Shown here piece by piece: positions 1-9,246 of a stretch of DNA of 64,000 nucleotides. Every line of letters begins with the position of its first letter. The stretch's first letter is position 1. The position numbers and the translations under genes were made by a program. Source of the stretch: LZORAL124-50-18 sp051208045 (GTDB lineage Bacteria > Pseudomonadota > Gammaproteobacteria > Pseudomonadales > Oleiphilaceae); the NCBI GenBank assembly GCA_051208045.1, contig JBPJFY010000002.1, positions 62,001 to 126,000 on the forward strand. The letters run 5' to 3'. The notes beneath the pieces were generated by a model, which was not told the origin of the DNA, made no database searches, and was given only the letters and a program-made list of their open reading frames with translations.

Positions 1-665
1 GGCTCAGGTGGGAGAGGAGGGGGTGACAGCCCCTGCCCGCCGGCTTCCTGCATTGCCCAGGCAAACGCGGGCCAGCGCGGAGTGCCGAGCCCCGCGTACA
101 GGTAAAATCGGCGAACCAGCCCATCCTGATCCAGCTCCACATCCACATGCCCTTGGCTGGCCGACGCCAGAGCCAGTGCCGTCATGGGCAGAAGTTCGCC
201 CACGGGATGATCCTGCTCTCCCGGTTCAGGCGCAATGACCAGCACCGTACGCCCATGGTTCGTGAGCGCCTGGGTGAGGGCTCGGTCTGCTTCTGATTGG
301 TTCGCTTCTGATTGGTTCGCTTCTGATTGGTCGGCGTCTGGCTTGCCTGCTTCCGGCTCAATGAGCAGCACATCCAGCCCGACCGCTTTTGCCCCTGACT
401 CACGCAGTTTGTCCAGCAGTTCGGCGTGCCGTTGTCTGGACCACGGCCAGCGTCCATACCGACCCAGGCTGCGCTCGTCGATGGTGACGACAACAACCTC
501 TGGGCTCACAGGGGTCGCATGCCAGGGGAGCAGCGTATCGTAAGCCAGCAGATCAAGGCGGTTAAGCCACCGTGTCTCAGCGATCAACACGCCCAGCACC
601 AGCAAACCGGCCATCAGCAGGCTGGCATCGCGCAGGAATCCGGGGTCTTTGGTTCGTTGACGCAT
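1..665 (-). CDS. CHASE2-domain membrane sensor protein (3' part missing)
   Basis: Translating down from ATG at 665 gives a frame open to the left edge, so the C-terminal effector domain lies outside the window. After a short basic start there is one hydrophobic segment (about residues 15-27), then a typical CHASE2 extracytoplasmic domain: LLAYDTLLPW, VVVVTIDERSLGRYGRWPWSR and GLDVLLIEP. CHASE2 proteins usually end in an adenylate cyclase, a kinase or a phosphatase; which one applies here cannot be seen. It starts 3 bases after the stop of the LysM-FecR gene, and FecR-CHASE2 pairs are a known arrangement, so the two are probably co-transcribed and act together at the envelope. An unusual in-frame repeat of five residues (SEANQ type) lies inside the sensor domain. 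Family call is firm; output function is unknown. Confidence 0.82.
   Translation of the reverse strand, partial: MRQRTKDPGFLRDASLLMAGLLVLGVLIAETRWLNRLDLLAYDTLLPWHATPVSPEVVVVTIDERSLGRYGRWPWSRQRHAELLDKLRESGAKAVGLDVLLIEPEAGKPDADQSEANQSEANQSEADRALTQALTNHGRTVLVIAPEPGEQDHPVGELLPMTALALASASQGHVDVELDQDGLVRRFYLYAGLGTPRWPAFAWAMQEAGGQGLSPPPLPPE
289..330. repeat. 15-bp tandem repeat inside the CHASE2 gene
   Basis: The unit gcttctgattggttc occurs twice perfectly and then as a 12-base partial third copy. Read on the minus strand it encodes repeated SEANQ residues in a loop of the sensor domain. The unit is a multiple of three, so copy-number change would keep the frame. Confidence 0.9.
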
Positions 666-668
666 GGA

Positions 669-2306
669 TTAAAACAGGCCGATTACAAAGGGGAGCAGCA
701 GGAGCAGCCAGCGTTGATCCCGTGTGCCTTCAATTTTTTGTGTGGTCCCCCAAGGCCCGGCATACCCGTCGTCTTCCACGGCGCGCACACGCAGGTAACG
801 GTTTATCCAAGCCGCATTTTCCAGAGTGATCTGAGGTTGGTCCGTTTGGGTATCCAGAATCAGGTCATCAAAGGTTTCATCTTTTGCGAGCTGCACCTGA
901 TACCGTTGTGAGGGGGAAAGGGTGGGCCAGGAGGCCACCAGGCCCTCACCGTGCGCTGTGACCTCTGCCGTGACCGCGTCAAGCAGCGGGCGCACCTGCA
1001 GTTGGCGCGGCGCGCTGGCCGGCCCGACTTCACCGTCTTCCGCCACACTGTTAATGCGCCAGTAGTATACGCCTGGCGTGGTAATGCCCGGTTTCAGTCG
1101 TGGGGCTGTCAGGCCGGTCCAAACGCCTTCGGTCTGTTTGAATTCCGGATCTCGTGCCAGCGTGAGTTGATACGTGTGGGCGGTTTGTGCGGCACTCCAT
1201 TGAAGTTCCGGCATCTCTCCACGCACGGTAGCCTGATCTGAAGGGGTCAGTGGCAGTGGCGGCTGGGGCTCTGCGTCCAGCGTAAAGGCCCAGAGTGTGT
1301 TGAGACCTTCCAATGCCTCAGAATCCATGGCTCGCAGCCGCGAATAGTACTGGCCATCGGGGAGCGAGGGCAGCGGCAGTCGTTCCTGGACGGAAGTGGC
1401 TTGCCATACCAGTGTTTCAAAGTGTTCGGAGCGCGACAGTTCCAGGCGATAGTTGACTGCCTCCTGGACCGGCACCCAGGTGAGCACGTATCCGGGGGCG
1501 CTGACTCGGTCGGCAGCATTCGTGATCTGCGGGCCCGGCAGCAGTGCGCGGGGCGGGGCAGGAGGCTCGCCGACCTTTACGCGGGTGCCGTATCCCGCAG
1601 GCACGAGCGCTTCTTCTCCGCCACCCGCCACAGCAACGTTGCCTTCCAGTACCTCGATATTGGACGCGGTGGCATCTGCAGAGACGGCTGCCCGGTAACG
1701 GGTGCCTCGTACGGCGCTGATGGCAGAGGGCGTTTCAATCTGAAAGCGTGACCCGGGCCCGACCGCTGGCGTGACCGTGGTGTTGGCCCGGCCTTTCACC
1801 AGGCGGAGGCGCGAGTCTACCATGCCTGTGGTGCCATGCGCGGTGAGATGGTCAAAGCGTATGACACTGTGCTCCTGAATGGTCAACACTGTGCTGTCTG
1901 CGAATCGAACCGTGACTGTGGTATCTTGCAGCGTTTGCAGCTCATCACCCAGTTGCACAGGCATGTCTGTTCTCAGTGGCTCTCTGTCGCCAGAGTAGTG
2001 CAGCAGGTAGCCGCTGCCTTGCAAGGCGACTACGTGTGCGGAAGAGAGATTGCTGCGCACCCATGCCAAGGGAATGCGAATTTTGGTACCGGGCTGAATG
2101 TGCTTGGGTTGTCGTATCCCGTTCAGTTTTCGGACCTGCTCATAGCGGGACACTTTATCCAGGTAGCGCTCACTCAATTCCCATAAATTGTCCCCCTTCA
2201 CGGTGGTGTAGATCCAGTCTTTGGCGAGCGCCGGCCATGCCACCAAAACCAACAGCAGTGCGGCGAAGGCGGGAGAGACGCGACGAACAGAGCAATCCTT
2301 TTTCAT
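669..2306 (-). CDS. LysM-FecR domain envelope protein
   Basis: This 545-residue protein has a signal peptide (residues 1-28, ending AWPALA), a LysM peptidoglycan-binding motif (about 30-80, KGDNLWELSERYLDK), a FecR domain (about 115-235, with GDELQTLQDTTVTVRFADST and SAVRGTRYRA), then repeated fibronectin-like or Ig-like segments rich in YQLTLARDPEF-type strands (about 260-520). It ends in a short hydrophobic tail, WLLLLLPFVIGLF. LysM plus FecR in one exported protein usually sits beside CHASE2 sensors, as here, and is thought to sense or hold the cell wall; this is not the classical FecR of iron signalling because no sigma factor is nearby. It follows the sensor kinase gene by 21 bases and is probably in the same operon. 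Confidence 0.85.
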   Translation of the reverse strand: MKKDCSVRRVSPAFAALLLVLVAWPALAKDWIYTTVKGDNLWELSERYLDKVSRYEQVRKLNGIRQPKHIQPGTKIRIPLAWVRSNLSSAHVVALQGSGYLLHYSGDREPLRTDMPVQLGDELQTLQDTTVTVRFADSTVLTIQEHSVIRFDHLTAHGTTGMVDSRLRLVKGRANTTVTPAVGPGSRFQIETPSAISAVRGTRYRAAVSADATASNIEVLEGNVAVAGGGEEALVPAGYGTRVKVGEPPAPPRALLPGPQITNAADRVSAPGYVLTWVPVQEAVNYRLELSRSEHFETLVWQATSVQERLPLPSLPDGQYYSRLRAMDSEALEGLNTLWAFTLDAEPQPPLPLTPSDQATVRGEMPELQWSAAQTAHTYQLTLARDPEFKQTEGVWTGLTAPRLKPGITTPGVYYWRINSVAEDGEVGPASAPRQLQVRPLLDAVTAEVTAHGEGLVASWPTLSPSQRYQVQLAKDETFDDLILDTQTDQPQITLENAAWINRYLRVRAVEDDGYAGPWGTTQKIEGTRDQRWLLLLLPFVIGLF

Positions 2307-2327
2307 GCGGGCATCCGTTTCTGTGGG

Positions 2328-4826
2328 TCAGTGTGCGCTGGTCAGCGAGTGTTGCGCATACGTTTTAAGTATGCGAAGAATGTCGTTGATGTCCAGTGGT
2401 TTGTGCAGGAAGTCATTCATGCCCACCTGACGACAGCGTTCCCGGTCCCGGGGGCTAACGTCTGCGGTCATGGCCACGATCGGCGTCGCCTGATAACGGT
2501 CGCCTGCCTGTCCATCGCGAATGCGCTCTGTGCACTCATAGCCATTCATTTCCGGCATATTGCAGTCCATGAGGATGAGATCAAAGGGGGCGTCCCGTGG
2601 AGCATCCCGAAGAATCTGCAGGGCTTCAATACCATTGCCAGCCAATCCGGTCAGCGCGGCATGGACATGCAGCATCTCTTGCGCCACTTCCTGATTGATT
2701 CGGTTGTCATCCACAATCAGCACTTTGACTTCCTGAGGCGGCGCTGCGGAGGCAGCGGATTCGGAGACCGCGGGTAATTTCGCATGGTTCATGTGCGCTC
2801 GGGCTTTGTCGCTCAGGTGCATGCCGCGCACCAGATCCTGGGTCAACATGGGCGAATGCGTGTCGTGGGGCTCCGGCGTATGAAAAACAATCGCCAGCGC
2901 TTTGTACAGATCCTCCGGGCGCGTGGGTTTGGTGAAGTAGGCATCAAAGCCGAGTTCGGCCATGACGTGCGCATCCCCCTGATGAGCGATGGACGTCATC
3001 ATGATCAAGCGAAGCGTTGCGTAGGCGGGCGTGTGCCGAATGATATCGCCGAGTGTAGCGCCATCCATTTCGGGCATCTCCATGTCCAGGATAGCCACAT
3101 GAAACGGGTCCGGGTGAGTCACACCGGCTTCCAGCATATCGAGTGCCTGGTCTGCGCTCTCGGCTTCGTCCACCCGGATGCCCCAGCTTTCCAGTTGCTC
3201 CCTCAGCACCTCACGATTGGTGGCGTTGTCATCCACGATTAACACATGCATGGCAGACATGTCCACTTCCGGCGTGTCTTCGTCACGCAGGTCACTGAGC
3301 GACAGAAACAGATGAAACCGGAATGTGCTGCCCCGGTTTTGAATGCTGCTGACTGAGATGTCACCGCCCATCTGCTGGCACAGGCTGCGCGCAATGGCGA
3401 GACCCAGTCCGGTGCCGCCATATTTTCGCGTGATGGACGTATCGCCCTGAGTGAAGTCGTCAAACAGCGAGGCGACCTTATCGGCCGGAATACCGATGCC
3501 GGTATCGATGACCTTGGCGATCAACCGGTATCGCTCCTGTTCCCGCGTCAGAGCAACACGAATGACAATTTCTCCGGCGTGGGTGAATTTGATGGCATTC
3601 CCCAGGAGGTTGGTAAAAATCTGCCGGACGCGGCCCGGGTCGCCCTTAACCCAACTTGCTTCCAACTGCGACAAATCCACAATCAACTCCACGCCGTTGT
3701 TGTGCGCCTGCAGTGCGAGCGAGTCCGCAAGGTCGCCGATCAGATTCCCCAGGTGAAAGTCCAGGTGCTCCAGGGTGAGTTTGTCCGCTTCAATCTTGGA
3801 AAAGTCGAGGATGTCGTTGATCAACACGAGCAGGGACTGGCCGCTCTCCGCAGCCACGCGTACCTTTCGTTGCTGATTGGGATCCAGCTCGGTATCCTTG
3901 AGCAGACTCAGCATGCCGAGAACGCCGTTCAGCGGGGTGCGTATTTCATGGCTCATGCGTGCCAGAAACTCGCTTTTGGTTTTGGTGGCCGCTTCTGCGG
4001 CTTCCTTGGCTTCCAGCAGTTCCTGCGTTCGATGAGCGATGCCCGCCTCTAACTCTTTATTAAAATTCAGCACCACTTCCCGTGCCTCTGCCAGTTCCCC
4101 GACCATTTTTTCAAACACCTGCTCGATCACGTTGAGTTCGTTGTCATGCGTGGTGCCCAGGTGAACGCGAAACTCCGAGAGTCGATGAAATTTGACGGTA
4201 CTGATGGCTTCGGTCAACCGGGCCAGCGGACGCAGCAGATAGCGCTGGCTGACCCACATGAAGATCAGCCACAAGGCCGCGCCCTTGATCAATGCATTGA
4301 TCAGCAGGAAAAGGAATCCCAGCTCAATGCGATCCATGACAATGCGCGAACTGGAGTAGAGGGTGGCGTGGCCGAGCGTGTGATCCTCGCCGTAAATGTG
4401 GTAGGTAATGGGGAAGCGATAGGCAAACAACCGGGTCATCCGATCTGCAGCTCCGGCATCCGCGTTCTCCCGTGTGAGTCCCTGTTGCGCAAGTTCCTGC
4501 ACTTGGCTGTTGTGATCACGCACAATTCTGACGCCGGTAATTACCGGCACCTGCATCATGCCTCGGGTGATTTCCGCAATCTGTTCCCGGTCGAGATCCC
4601 ACAGCGCTTTTGCCAGGACGGCCCCGAAAATTTTTTCGTAAGACTGCAGCTCGGATTGAATGGCCCTTTGGGTGTGCCGGTATTCGCTGAACATGTGGAT
4701 GCCGGTCACGATCAATGCCACCACACAATAGAGGGCAAAAATGATGCGAATCAGTTGCCGGGCAACGGAATTGCCGGGCTTTGGTGGCCCGTTGTCAGCC
4801 CCATCGGTGGTGGCGGGGTCGCTCAT
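2328..4826 (-). CDS. Hybrid sensor histidine kinase with two receiver domains
   Basis: The 832-residue protein has a first membrane segment (about 20-45), a periplasmic sensor region of roughly 120 residues, a second membrane segment (about 165-190), and a HAMP-like and coiled region. The kinase core has the phospho-accepting His in MSHEIRTPLNG (about 290), the N box NLLGNAIKFT, and the G boxes DTGIGIP and GTGLGLAIA. Two receivers follow, with phospho-accepting Asp in AILDMEMPEMDG (about 578) and LILMDCNMPEMNG (about 752). There is no Hpt domain, so a separate phosphotransfer protein is expected. I chose ATG 4826 because it overlaps the stop of the upstream binding-protein gene as ATGA, whereas an earlier in-frame start would lie inside that gene. 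The overlap implies translational coupling with that binding protein, which could be its ligand-sensing partner. Confidence 0.9.
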   Translation of the reverse strand: MSDPATTDGADNGPPKPGNSVARQLIRIIFALYCVVALIVTGIHMFSEYRHTQRAIQSELQSYEKIFGAVLAKALWDLDREQIAEITRGMMQVPVITGVRIVRDHNSQVQELAQQGLTRENADAGAADRMTRLFAYRFPITYHIYGEDHTLGHATLYSSSRIVMDRIELGFLFLLINALIKGAALWLIFMWVSQRYLLRPLARLTEAISTVKFHRLSEFRVHLGTTHDNELNVIEQVFEKMVGELAEAREVVLNFNKELEAGIAHRTQELLEAKEAAEAATKTKSEFLARMSHEIRTPLNGVLGMLSLLKDTELDPNQQRKVRVAAESGQSLLVLINDILDFSKIEADKLTLEHLDFHLGNLIGDLADSLALQAHNNGVELIVDLSQLEASWVKGDPGRVRQIFTNLLGNAIKFTHAGEIVIRVALTREQERYRLIAKVIDTGIGIPADKVASLFDDFTQGDTSITRKYGGTGLGLAIARSLCQQMGGDISVSSIQNRGSTFRFHLFLSLSDLRDEDTPEVDMSAMHVLIVDDNATNREVLREQLESWGIRVDEAESADQALDMLEAGVTHPDPFHVAILDMEMPEMDGATLGDIIRHTPAYATLRLIMMTSIAHQGDAHVMAELGFDAYFTKPTRPEDLYKALAIVFHTPEPHDTHSPMLTQDLVRGMHLSDKARAHMNHAKLPAVSESAASAAPPQEVKVLIVDDNRINQEVAQEMLHVHAALTGLAGNGIEALQILRDAPRDAPFDLILMDCNMPEMNGYECTERIRDGQAGDRYQATPIVAMTADVSPRDRERCRQVGMNDFLHKPLDINDILRILKTYAQHSLTSAH

Positions 4827-5800
4827 GGCGTGCAATCCTTCGGCAGCCAGTCTGCCCACAGAGCGGCGTATTCTGCCATCCAACGGCGTGCGGCTTCTTC
4901 ATAGCTCAGCCCTTCGACATCCACCAGCGCCGCAGCCCGGGCGAGTTGGGCATTATCAAAATTCATGTTCGCGAGTACCTGATAGGCGCAAGGCCAGCCG
5001 GTTTGGAAGTTTCGGGACGCCGCCTTTTTTAACCAGCCATCTTTCGGGTTCCCACAGTCATACGTGTAGGTTTTATTCAGGCCCCATTGGGGATCGGTTT
5101 CACAGGCAATCTGATGCGTCGGGAACTCCACAAACTTACCGGGATAGACGGATTCGACCCAGTTGGGGGTCCAGTTGAACAGGACGATGGGACGGTTTGT
5201 CTGTACCGCTTTCTCCAGCTCAACCCAGAGATCGTCCCCTTTCGCCAGCATGTTTACCTTGAACTGCATGCCCAACGCACGAATACGCGCTTCGTCCGGT
5301 TTCTCCCAGGGGCCGGCGAAGTAGGTGCCTTGTCGGTCGGTGCCGAGTGCAAAGAGGTTGGCACAGGCATTGAGCGCATGCCAGTCCGGCAGCCCCGGAC
5401 ACAGTGCCTCCACATAGGCCGGGTACCACCAGTCTTCCCGGGTTTTTGCATTGTGCGTACCGGCATCCACGATCAACCCTTCGTTCACCATGCGGTCGAA
5501 AACGTCTGCCATGGTGCCTTCCCATACTTCCACCTGAACATGCGCCACGCCATGAGAGAGTGCACCCCATTGGGCGGATACGGGCGTTTGCACAAACTCC
5601 ACTGCATAGTCCTGTTTGCGAAACAAGGCTGCGGCAATGTGGGCAAGCACGATCTGGCTGGTCCAGTTATTGGTGATCACGCGTATGGGAGGCGGTGACG
5701 GTGAGGCGGTGGTCTTGGCCCAGGCACTGGGTATCAGTAGCGCGAGACTCACCATACCGATCAGCAAATGTTTCAGCAGGCGATGCATGGTGTGGGTCAT
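4823..5800 (-). CDS. Periplasmic glycine betaine/OpuAC-type substrate-binding protein
   Basis: The 325-residue protein has a cleavable signal peptide (about 1-28, ending SAWA) and an OpuAC/ProX-type binding fold: IRVITNNWTSQIVLAHIAAAL at the start of the domain, VEVWEGTMADVFDRM, and NWTPNWVESVYPGKFVEFP later. Aromatic residues of this kind form the box that binds quaternary amines in the family, so a betaine, choline or related compound is likely, but the ligand cannot be fixed from sequence. No permease or ATPase gene is near. Its stop overlaps the start of the hybrid sensor kinase by four bases, which suggests it presents ligand to that kinase rather than feeding a transporter. Confidence 0.85.
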   Translation of the reverse strand: MTHTMHRLLKHLLIGMVSLALLIPSAWAKTTASPSPPPIRVITNNWTSQIVLAHIAAALFRKQDYAVEFVQTPVSAQWGALSHGVAHVQVEVWEGTMADVFDRMVNEGLIVDAGTHNAKTREDWWYPAYVEALCPGLPDWHALNACANLFALGTDRQGTYFAGPWEKPDEARIRALGMQFKVNMLAKGDDLWVELEKAVQTNRPIVLFNWTPNWVESVYPGKFVEFPTHQIACETDPQWGLNKTYTYDCGNPKDGWLKKAASRNFQTGWPCAYQVLANMNFDNAQLARAAALVDVEGLSYEEAARRWMAEYAALWADWLPKDCTP

Positions 5801-5869
5801 ACCGGAGGCTCCTCAACGCACGGGGTATGCCTGTCAGTATAGACGACGGAGCGTGGTTGCGGTGGGCCG

Positions 5870-8200
5870 TCAGAGGCGAACCGAGAGGGTGAGCCACCAA
5901 CTCCGGGATTCGATGGCGGGCACCCCATCCACGCCTTGCGGATCCCCAGTGAGTTTATAGGGGTACAACGCATCTTCATCCCACAGGTTTTTCACCTGAA
6001 AACGTGCCGACAGGCGGCTCTCCCAGGCCAGGGGGCGAACTTCCAGCCCCAGGTTGGTCAAATGAAAACCCGGTTGTGCGGTGTTTGAGGCGCTGATAAA
6101 TCGCCAGGCATACACATGGTTGAGGTGGGCAGACAGGTCCATGCCCGGAAGGTAGTCGGTGTACGTGAGCTGCAGTCGGGTGACATCTTCGGGGTACACC
6201 GAGGTTTTATCCCCGGGTAATACATAAATCCCCAGCACATCGGCATCTGCATGCAATACGGAGACATGGGCGTGGCTGCCGGAGACGGTGAATTGTCGGT
6301 AGCGATAGGTGGCGTCCAGCTCCAGCCCGATTTGCTCCAGCGTGCCGTTTTCATTCTGGTAATACCAGTTGCCGCCCCAGGTGCCCACAACATCGTTCCC
6401 GACCGGTGATCCCGCCAATTGTGCGTTGCATCCATCCAAACACGTACCTTGTGCCACCAGAATGTCTTCGATCCGGTTGTAGAACAGGATGCTGCTCAGT
6501 GACAGGTTGCGGTCTTCAAACCGGTAGGCCAGCTCCAGGGTTTGAATGGTTTCCGGTGACAAGGGGTCCAGCATGGGCGCAGTGCCGTTAATTTCCAGTG
6601 CTCGCTGTTCAAAAGCATCGAAATTGCTTTCTGCCAGAAAGCCATCCTGCACAAAGCCGCCGGCATATTGTACGCCCACCGCGCCCCGGAATCCGCTCTG
6701 CCAGCTCAGCCGCCACAGGTGTGTCGGATTGGGGTCATAGAGCAGGCCCAGGCGGGGTGACAGCTGGCTGCCCCAGTGCGGATGATCATCCCAGCGGAAT
6801 GCGCCGAAGACGGTCCAGGCCGAAGTCAGTGTATGAAAATCTTCGAGGAACAGGGATCGAATACTGAACTGGTCAGGCTTCACCCAGGTGTTCAGCGCAT
6901 TCAGCTGCCCACCCAGCACCAGTGTGCCCGTGTCATCCGTGGTAATGCCGAGGCGTTGAATCTGCTCATTGATGATAAAATTATTGCCCTGGGCGTTGGT
7001 TTGGCCCAGTCGGTAATGATTCCACTCCAGACCAAAGGCCAGGCGATTGCCGGGCATCAGTTCGTCCCAGTTCACTACAATTTTCGCGCCACGGCGTTGT
7101 TCGCGAACGCCACCCATAACCACGCCCGGTTCAACAATGGCGTCTGCCAGCCCGGGAAATGGCGCGGTAATGTCAGCGAATCCACTGCCCGTACTCTCGT
7201 AGAGTTGCCTGCCCGCCGTTGGCAGGTTTTCGCCGTGAGAATACAAGGCATAGTCGTCACGCTGGTAGTGTGCCTGTACCTGCAGCTGAAGGTGGGGCAG
7301 AATGGGGTGCGTATAGGCGGCCGATGCACCTTCGAGTATCTGCTCAACTTGCTCGCGGTCCCGTTTCCACGAGTACAGATCTCTGACCTGTTCAAAGCGG
7401 AAAAACTGCGCTTGAAAGTGTTGATAGGTCGCCTGAGTGTAGATGTTGGTACTTTCTGCGCGCTTCAGGTGGTGATTGCGCTCGGCGACCGACAGTCCCT
7501 GATCAAACTCCACCGCATTCACCACGTTACCCTGTGCAGGAAGGGGAACGCCCGCATAATCGGTGCGCGCTACATACGCATACGCGCGGGTGTCGTGCCC
7601 GAGATACGCAAGATCCACCCGCTCCTTGTTCAGATCATTGTTGCCTCGCGCGGCACTGATGTGCAGCCCTTCGTTCCATTCGCTGGCTTGATGGGTAATG
7701 ATGTTGATGACGCCGAGCAGCGCACCTTGGCCCAGGGTCACGGAGCCAGGACCGCGAATCACCTCCACACGTTCAATGTAATCGAGATCAATGCCATTCA
7801 GCACCGCATCTGCGGGGCCCCAAAACCATTCCGTATTGATGTTCTGGCCATTCAGTAGCAACATGATTTTCGAATTGTTGTCGGCCACCACGCCTCGAAA
7901 CCCGGCGATGGTGTCATCCTGATCTTCCACCAGGAAATAGCCGGGTACATAAATCGTTAATAACTCGCTCAAGGTGCGTGCGCCGCTGAGCCGAATCTGA
8001 TTCTGCGGAATGATGGAGATAGACGCCGGCTGCAGACGTGCATCGCGCACCACATGCGAGGCCACGCCAATGTCGAGGGACAGCAGGTCTTCCAGCGACA
8101 AACTGGCCAGTTCATCGGCGCTGACTAATGCGGGCGGGCTGAAGGCAACCACGCCGGCCACCAGCCACTTAATGTGCACAAACCGCCGGAAATCAAACAT
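5870..8200 (-). CDS. TonB-dependent outer-membrane receptor
   Basis: The 776-residue protein has a signal peptide (about 1-27, ending LVSA), a plug domain (about 35-165, with GVASHVVRDARLQPASISI, MLLLNGQNIN, YIERVEVIRGPGSVTLG and GALLGVINIIT), and a long beta-barrel ending SWWLTLSVRL. The last residue is Leu, not the usual Phe. ATG at 8200 is chosen because it shares one base with the stop of the preceding gene (TGATG); a GTG one codon upstream is the alternative. The plug resembles receptors annotated for siderophores or vitamin B12, but no substrate can be named. It sits between genes for three periplasmic binding proteins, which suggests an outer-membrane component of the same sensory or uptake route. 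Confidence 0.9.
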   Translation of the reverse strand: MFDFRRFVHIKWLVAGVVAFSPPALVSADELASLSLEDLLSLDIGVASHVVRDARLQPASISIIPQNQIRLSGARTLSELLTIYVPGYFLVEDQDDTIAGFRGVVADNNSKIMLLLNGQNINTEWFWGPADAVLNGIDLDYIERVEVIRGPGSVTLGQGALLGVINIITHQASEWNEGLHISAARGNNDLNKERVDLAYLGHDTRAYAYVARTDYAGVPLPAQGNVVNAVEFDQGLSVAERNHHLKRAESTNIYTQATYQHFQAQFFRFEQVRDLYSWKRDREQVEQILEGASAAYTHPILPHLQLQVQAHYQRDDYALYSHGENLPTAGRQLYESTGSGFADITAPFPGLADAIVEPGVVMGGVREQRRGAKIVVNWDELMPGNRLAFGLEWNHYRLGQTNAQGNNFIINEQIQRLGITTDDTGTLVLGGQLNALNTWVKPDQFSIRSLFLEDFHTLTSAWTVFGAFRWDDHPHWGSQLSPRLGLLYDPNPTHLWRLSWQSGFRGAVGVQYAGGFVQDGFLAESNFDAFEQRALEINGTAPMLDPLSPETIQTLELAYRFEDRNLSLSSILFYNRIEDILVAQGTCLDGCNAQLAGSPVGNDVVGTWGGNWYYQNENGTLEQIGLELDATYRYRQFTVSGSHAHVSVLHADADVLGIYVLPGDKTSVYPEDVTRLQLTYTDYLPGMDLSAHLNHVYAWRFISASNTAQPGFHLTNLGLEVRPLAWESRLSARFQVKNLWDEDALYPYKLTGDPQGVDGVPAIESRSWWLTLSVRL

Positions 8201-9246
8201 CACTCGATGACCTCATCTATCTGATTCAACACGGTGTGATCCCAGGGGATATTCCGGCGGCTGAGTTCCGACAGATTGACCAGCTTGTGCACCGAAATGG
8301 GTTGCAGAATTTTTTTGCCGTCCAGTTGCCAGGCATTGTCCATGGCTTCCGCGACCAGGTCTGCGGCCTGCGCTCCGAGATTGTAGTGGTCTGGCAGCAG
8401 GGCGAATGAGCCAAATTCAATACGCTTCTGAATCAGCGAGCGTACGCCCACGACCACCGGCATGTTCAAGCGGGGGAGATAGGGGAGCCATCCCTGAATG
8501 ATGGCTTTGCGTGAAAGCAGCTGGTTGTCATTCACCACCCAGAGTGCACCAATGTTCTGTTCGGCCAGCCATAATAATCCACGACGTATTTCCAGGTTGA
8601 GCGGGGCGTTTTCTGTCACCTGGAACTTGACCAGTTCAAATCCTTCGGCAGCCAGAAACGCCGCATTTTCGTCCACGAAGGATTGATTCCAGCGTCGATA
8701 AATCACACCGATGCGGGCCAGCTTCCCACCCAGTAGCGTTCTGAGTTGAACCGCGCTGGTCACGGCTGGAATCTCGTAGCGGATGCCGATGGCCCGGGGA
8801 AAGTCGTCGAGGAGTTTATCCATATACAATGCGCCCAGTGCGATGACGGGTGGGTGACGTGTCTCCGGGAACGCTTTCTGCCAACGATGAAATGCGGAAA
8901 CGGCATGATTGCCGATAAGGACCACAACGTCCGGCTTGTGTGCGAGATGCAGTCGCTGCAGGCGGTCTGCGGACTCCTGCTGCGTGACCGGGTGGCGAAC
9001 AAACGTCAGATCACCCTTGAGGTCGTCGGTGAGCCCTTGCATAATATTTTCGAAGGCGGGCTGGTTACCGTACAGAATCATGGCGGTGCCTTCCGCTGCC
9101 GCCGCCTGGGGCCAGGCAACTAACGCCAGGGACAAGGAAAGCAGCGCCAGGGACCAGGAAAGCAACGCCAGGGGCCAGGCACGTAGCAAAAGGCGCGGTA
9201 AAAAACGTATGCCCTTACAGGATTCGAGGATCAGAGGCCGGTCCAC
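8200..9246 (-). CDS. Periplasmic binding protein of the ABC_sub_bind (PF04392-like) family
   Basis: The 348-residue protein starts with GTG, inside the last 16 bases of the preceding gene. Its N-terminus is a long, repetitive, Leu/Ala/Ser-rich signal sequence (about 12-50), followed by the two-lobe fold of the family often annotated as tryptophan/tyrosine ABC binding proteins. Visible hallmarks are PDVVVLIGNHAVSAF, IGVIYRRWNQSFVDEN, ALWVVNDNQLLS and MPVVVGVRSLIQKRIEFGS. Proteins of this class without a transporter are often found next to sensor kinases or TonB receptors. Here the gene overlaps the TonB receptor start by one base, so the two are translationally linked. Ligand unknown. Confidence 0.82.
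   Translation of the reverse strand: MDRPLILESCKGIRFLPRLLLRAWPLALLSWSLALLSLSLALVAWPQAAAAEGTAMILYGNQPAFENIMQGLTDDLKGDLTFVRHPVTQQESADRLQRLHLAHKPDVVVLIGNHAVSAFHRWQKAFPETRHPPVIALGALYMDKLLDDFPRAIGIRYEIPAVTSAVQLRTLLGGKLARIGVIYRRWNQSFVDENAAFLAAEGFELVKFQVTENAPLNLEIRRGLLWLAEQNIGALWVVNDNQLLSRKAIIQGWLPYLPRLNMPVVVGVRSLIQKRIEFGSFALLPDHYNLGAQAADLVAEAMDNAWQLDGKKILQPISVHKLVNLSELSRRNIPWDHTVLNQIDEVIE
9122..9180. repeat. 21-bp direct repeats in a signal-peptide coding region
   Basis: About 2.7 imperfect copies of a 21-base unit beginning aacgccagggac lie in the signal-sequence part of the binding-protein gene that starts at 9246. On the minus strand they give the repeated hydrophobic string SLALLS/SLALVA. The unit length keeps the frame. 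Confidence 0.85.

Noticed and set aside
289..330. CRISPR-like array
   Set aside because: Units are contiguous without spacers and in frame within a gene.
6776..7858. 360-codon plus-strand frame opposite the TonB receptor
   Set aside because: Antisense to a receptor with clear plug and barrel motifs; no recognisable domain.
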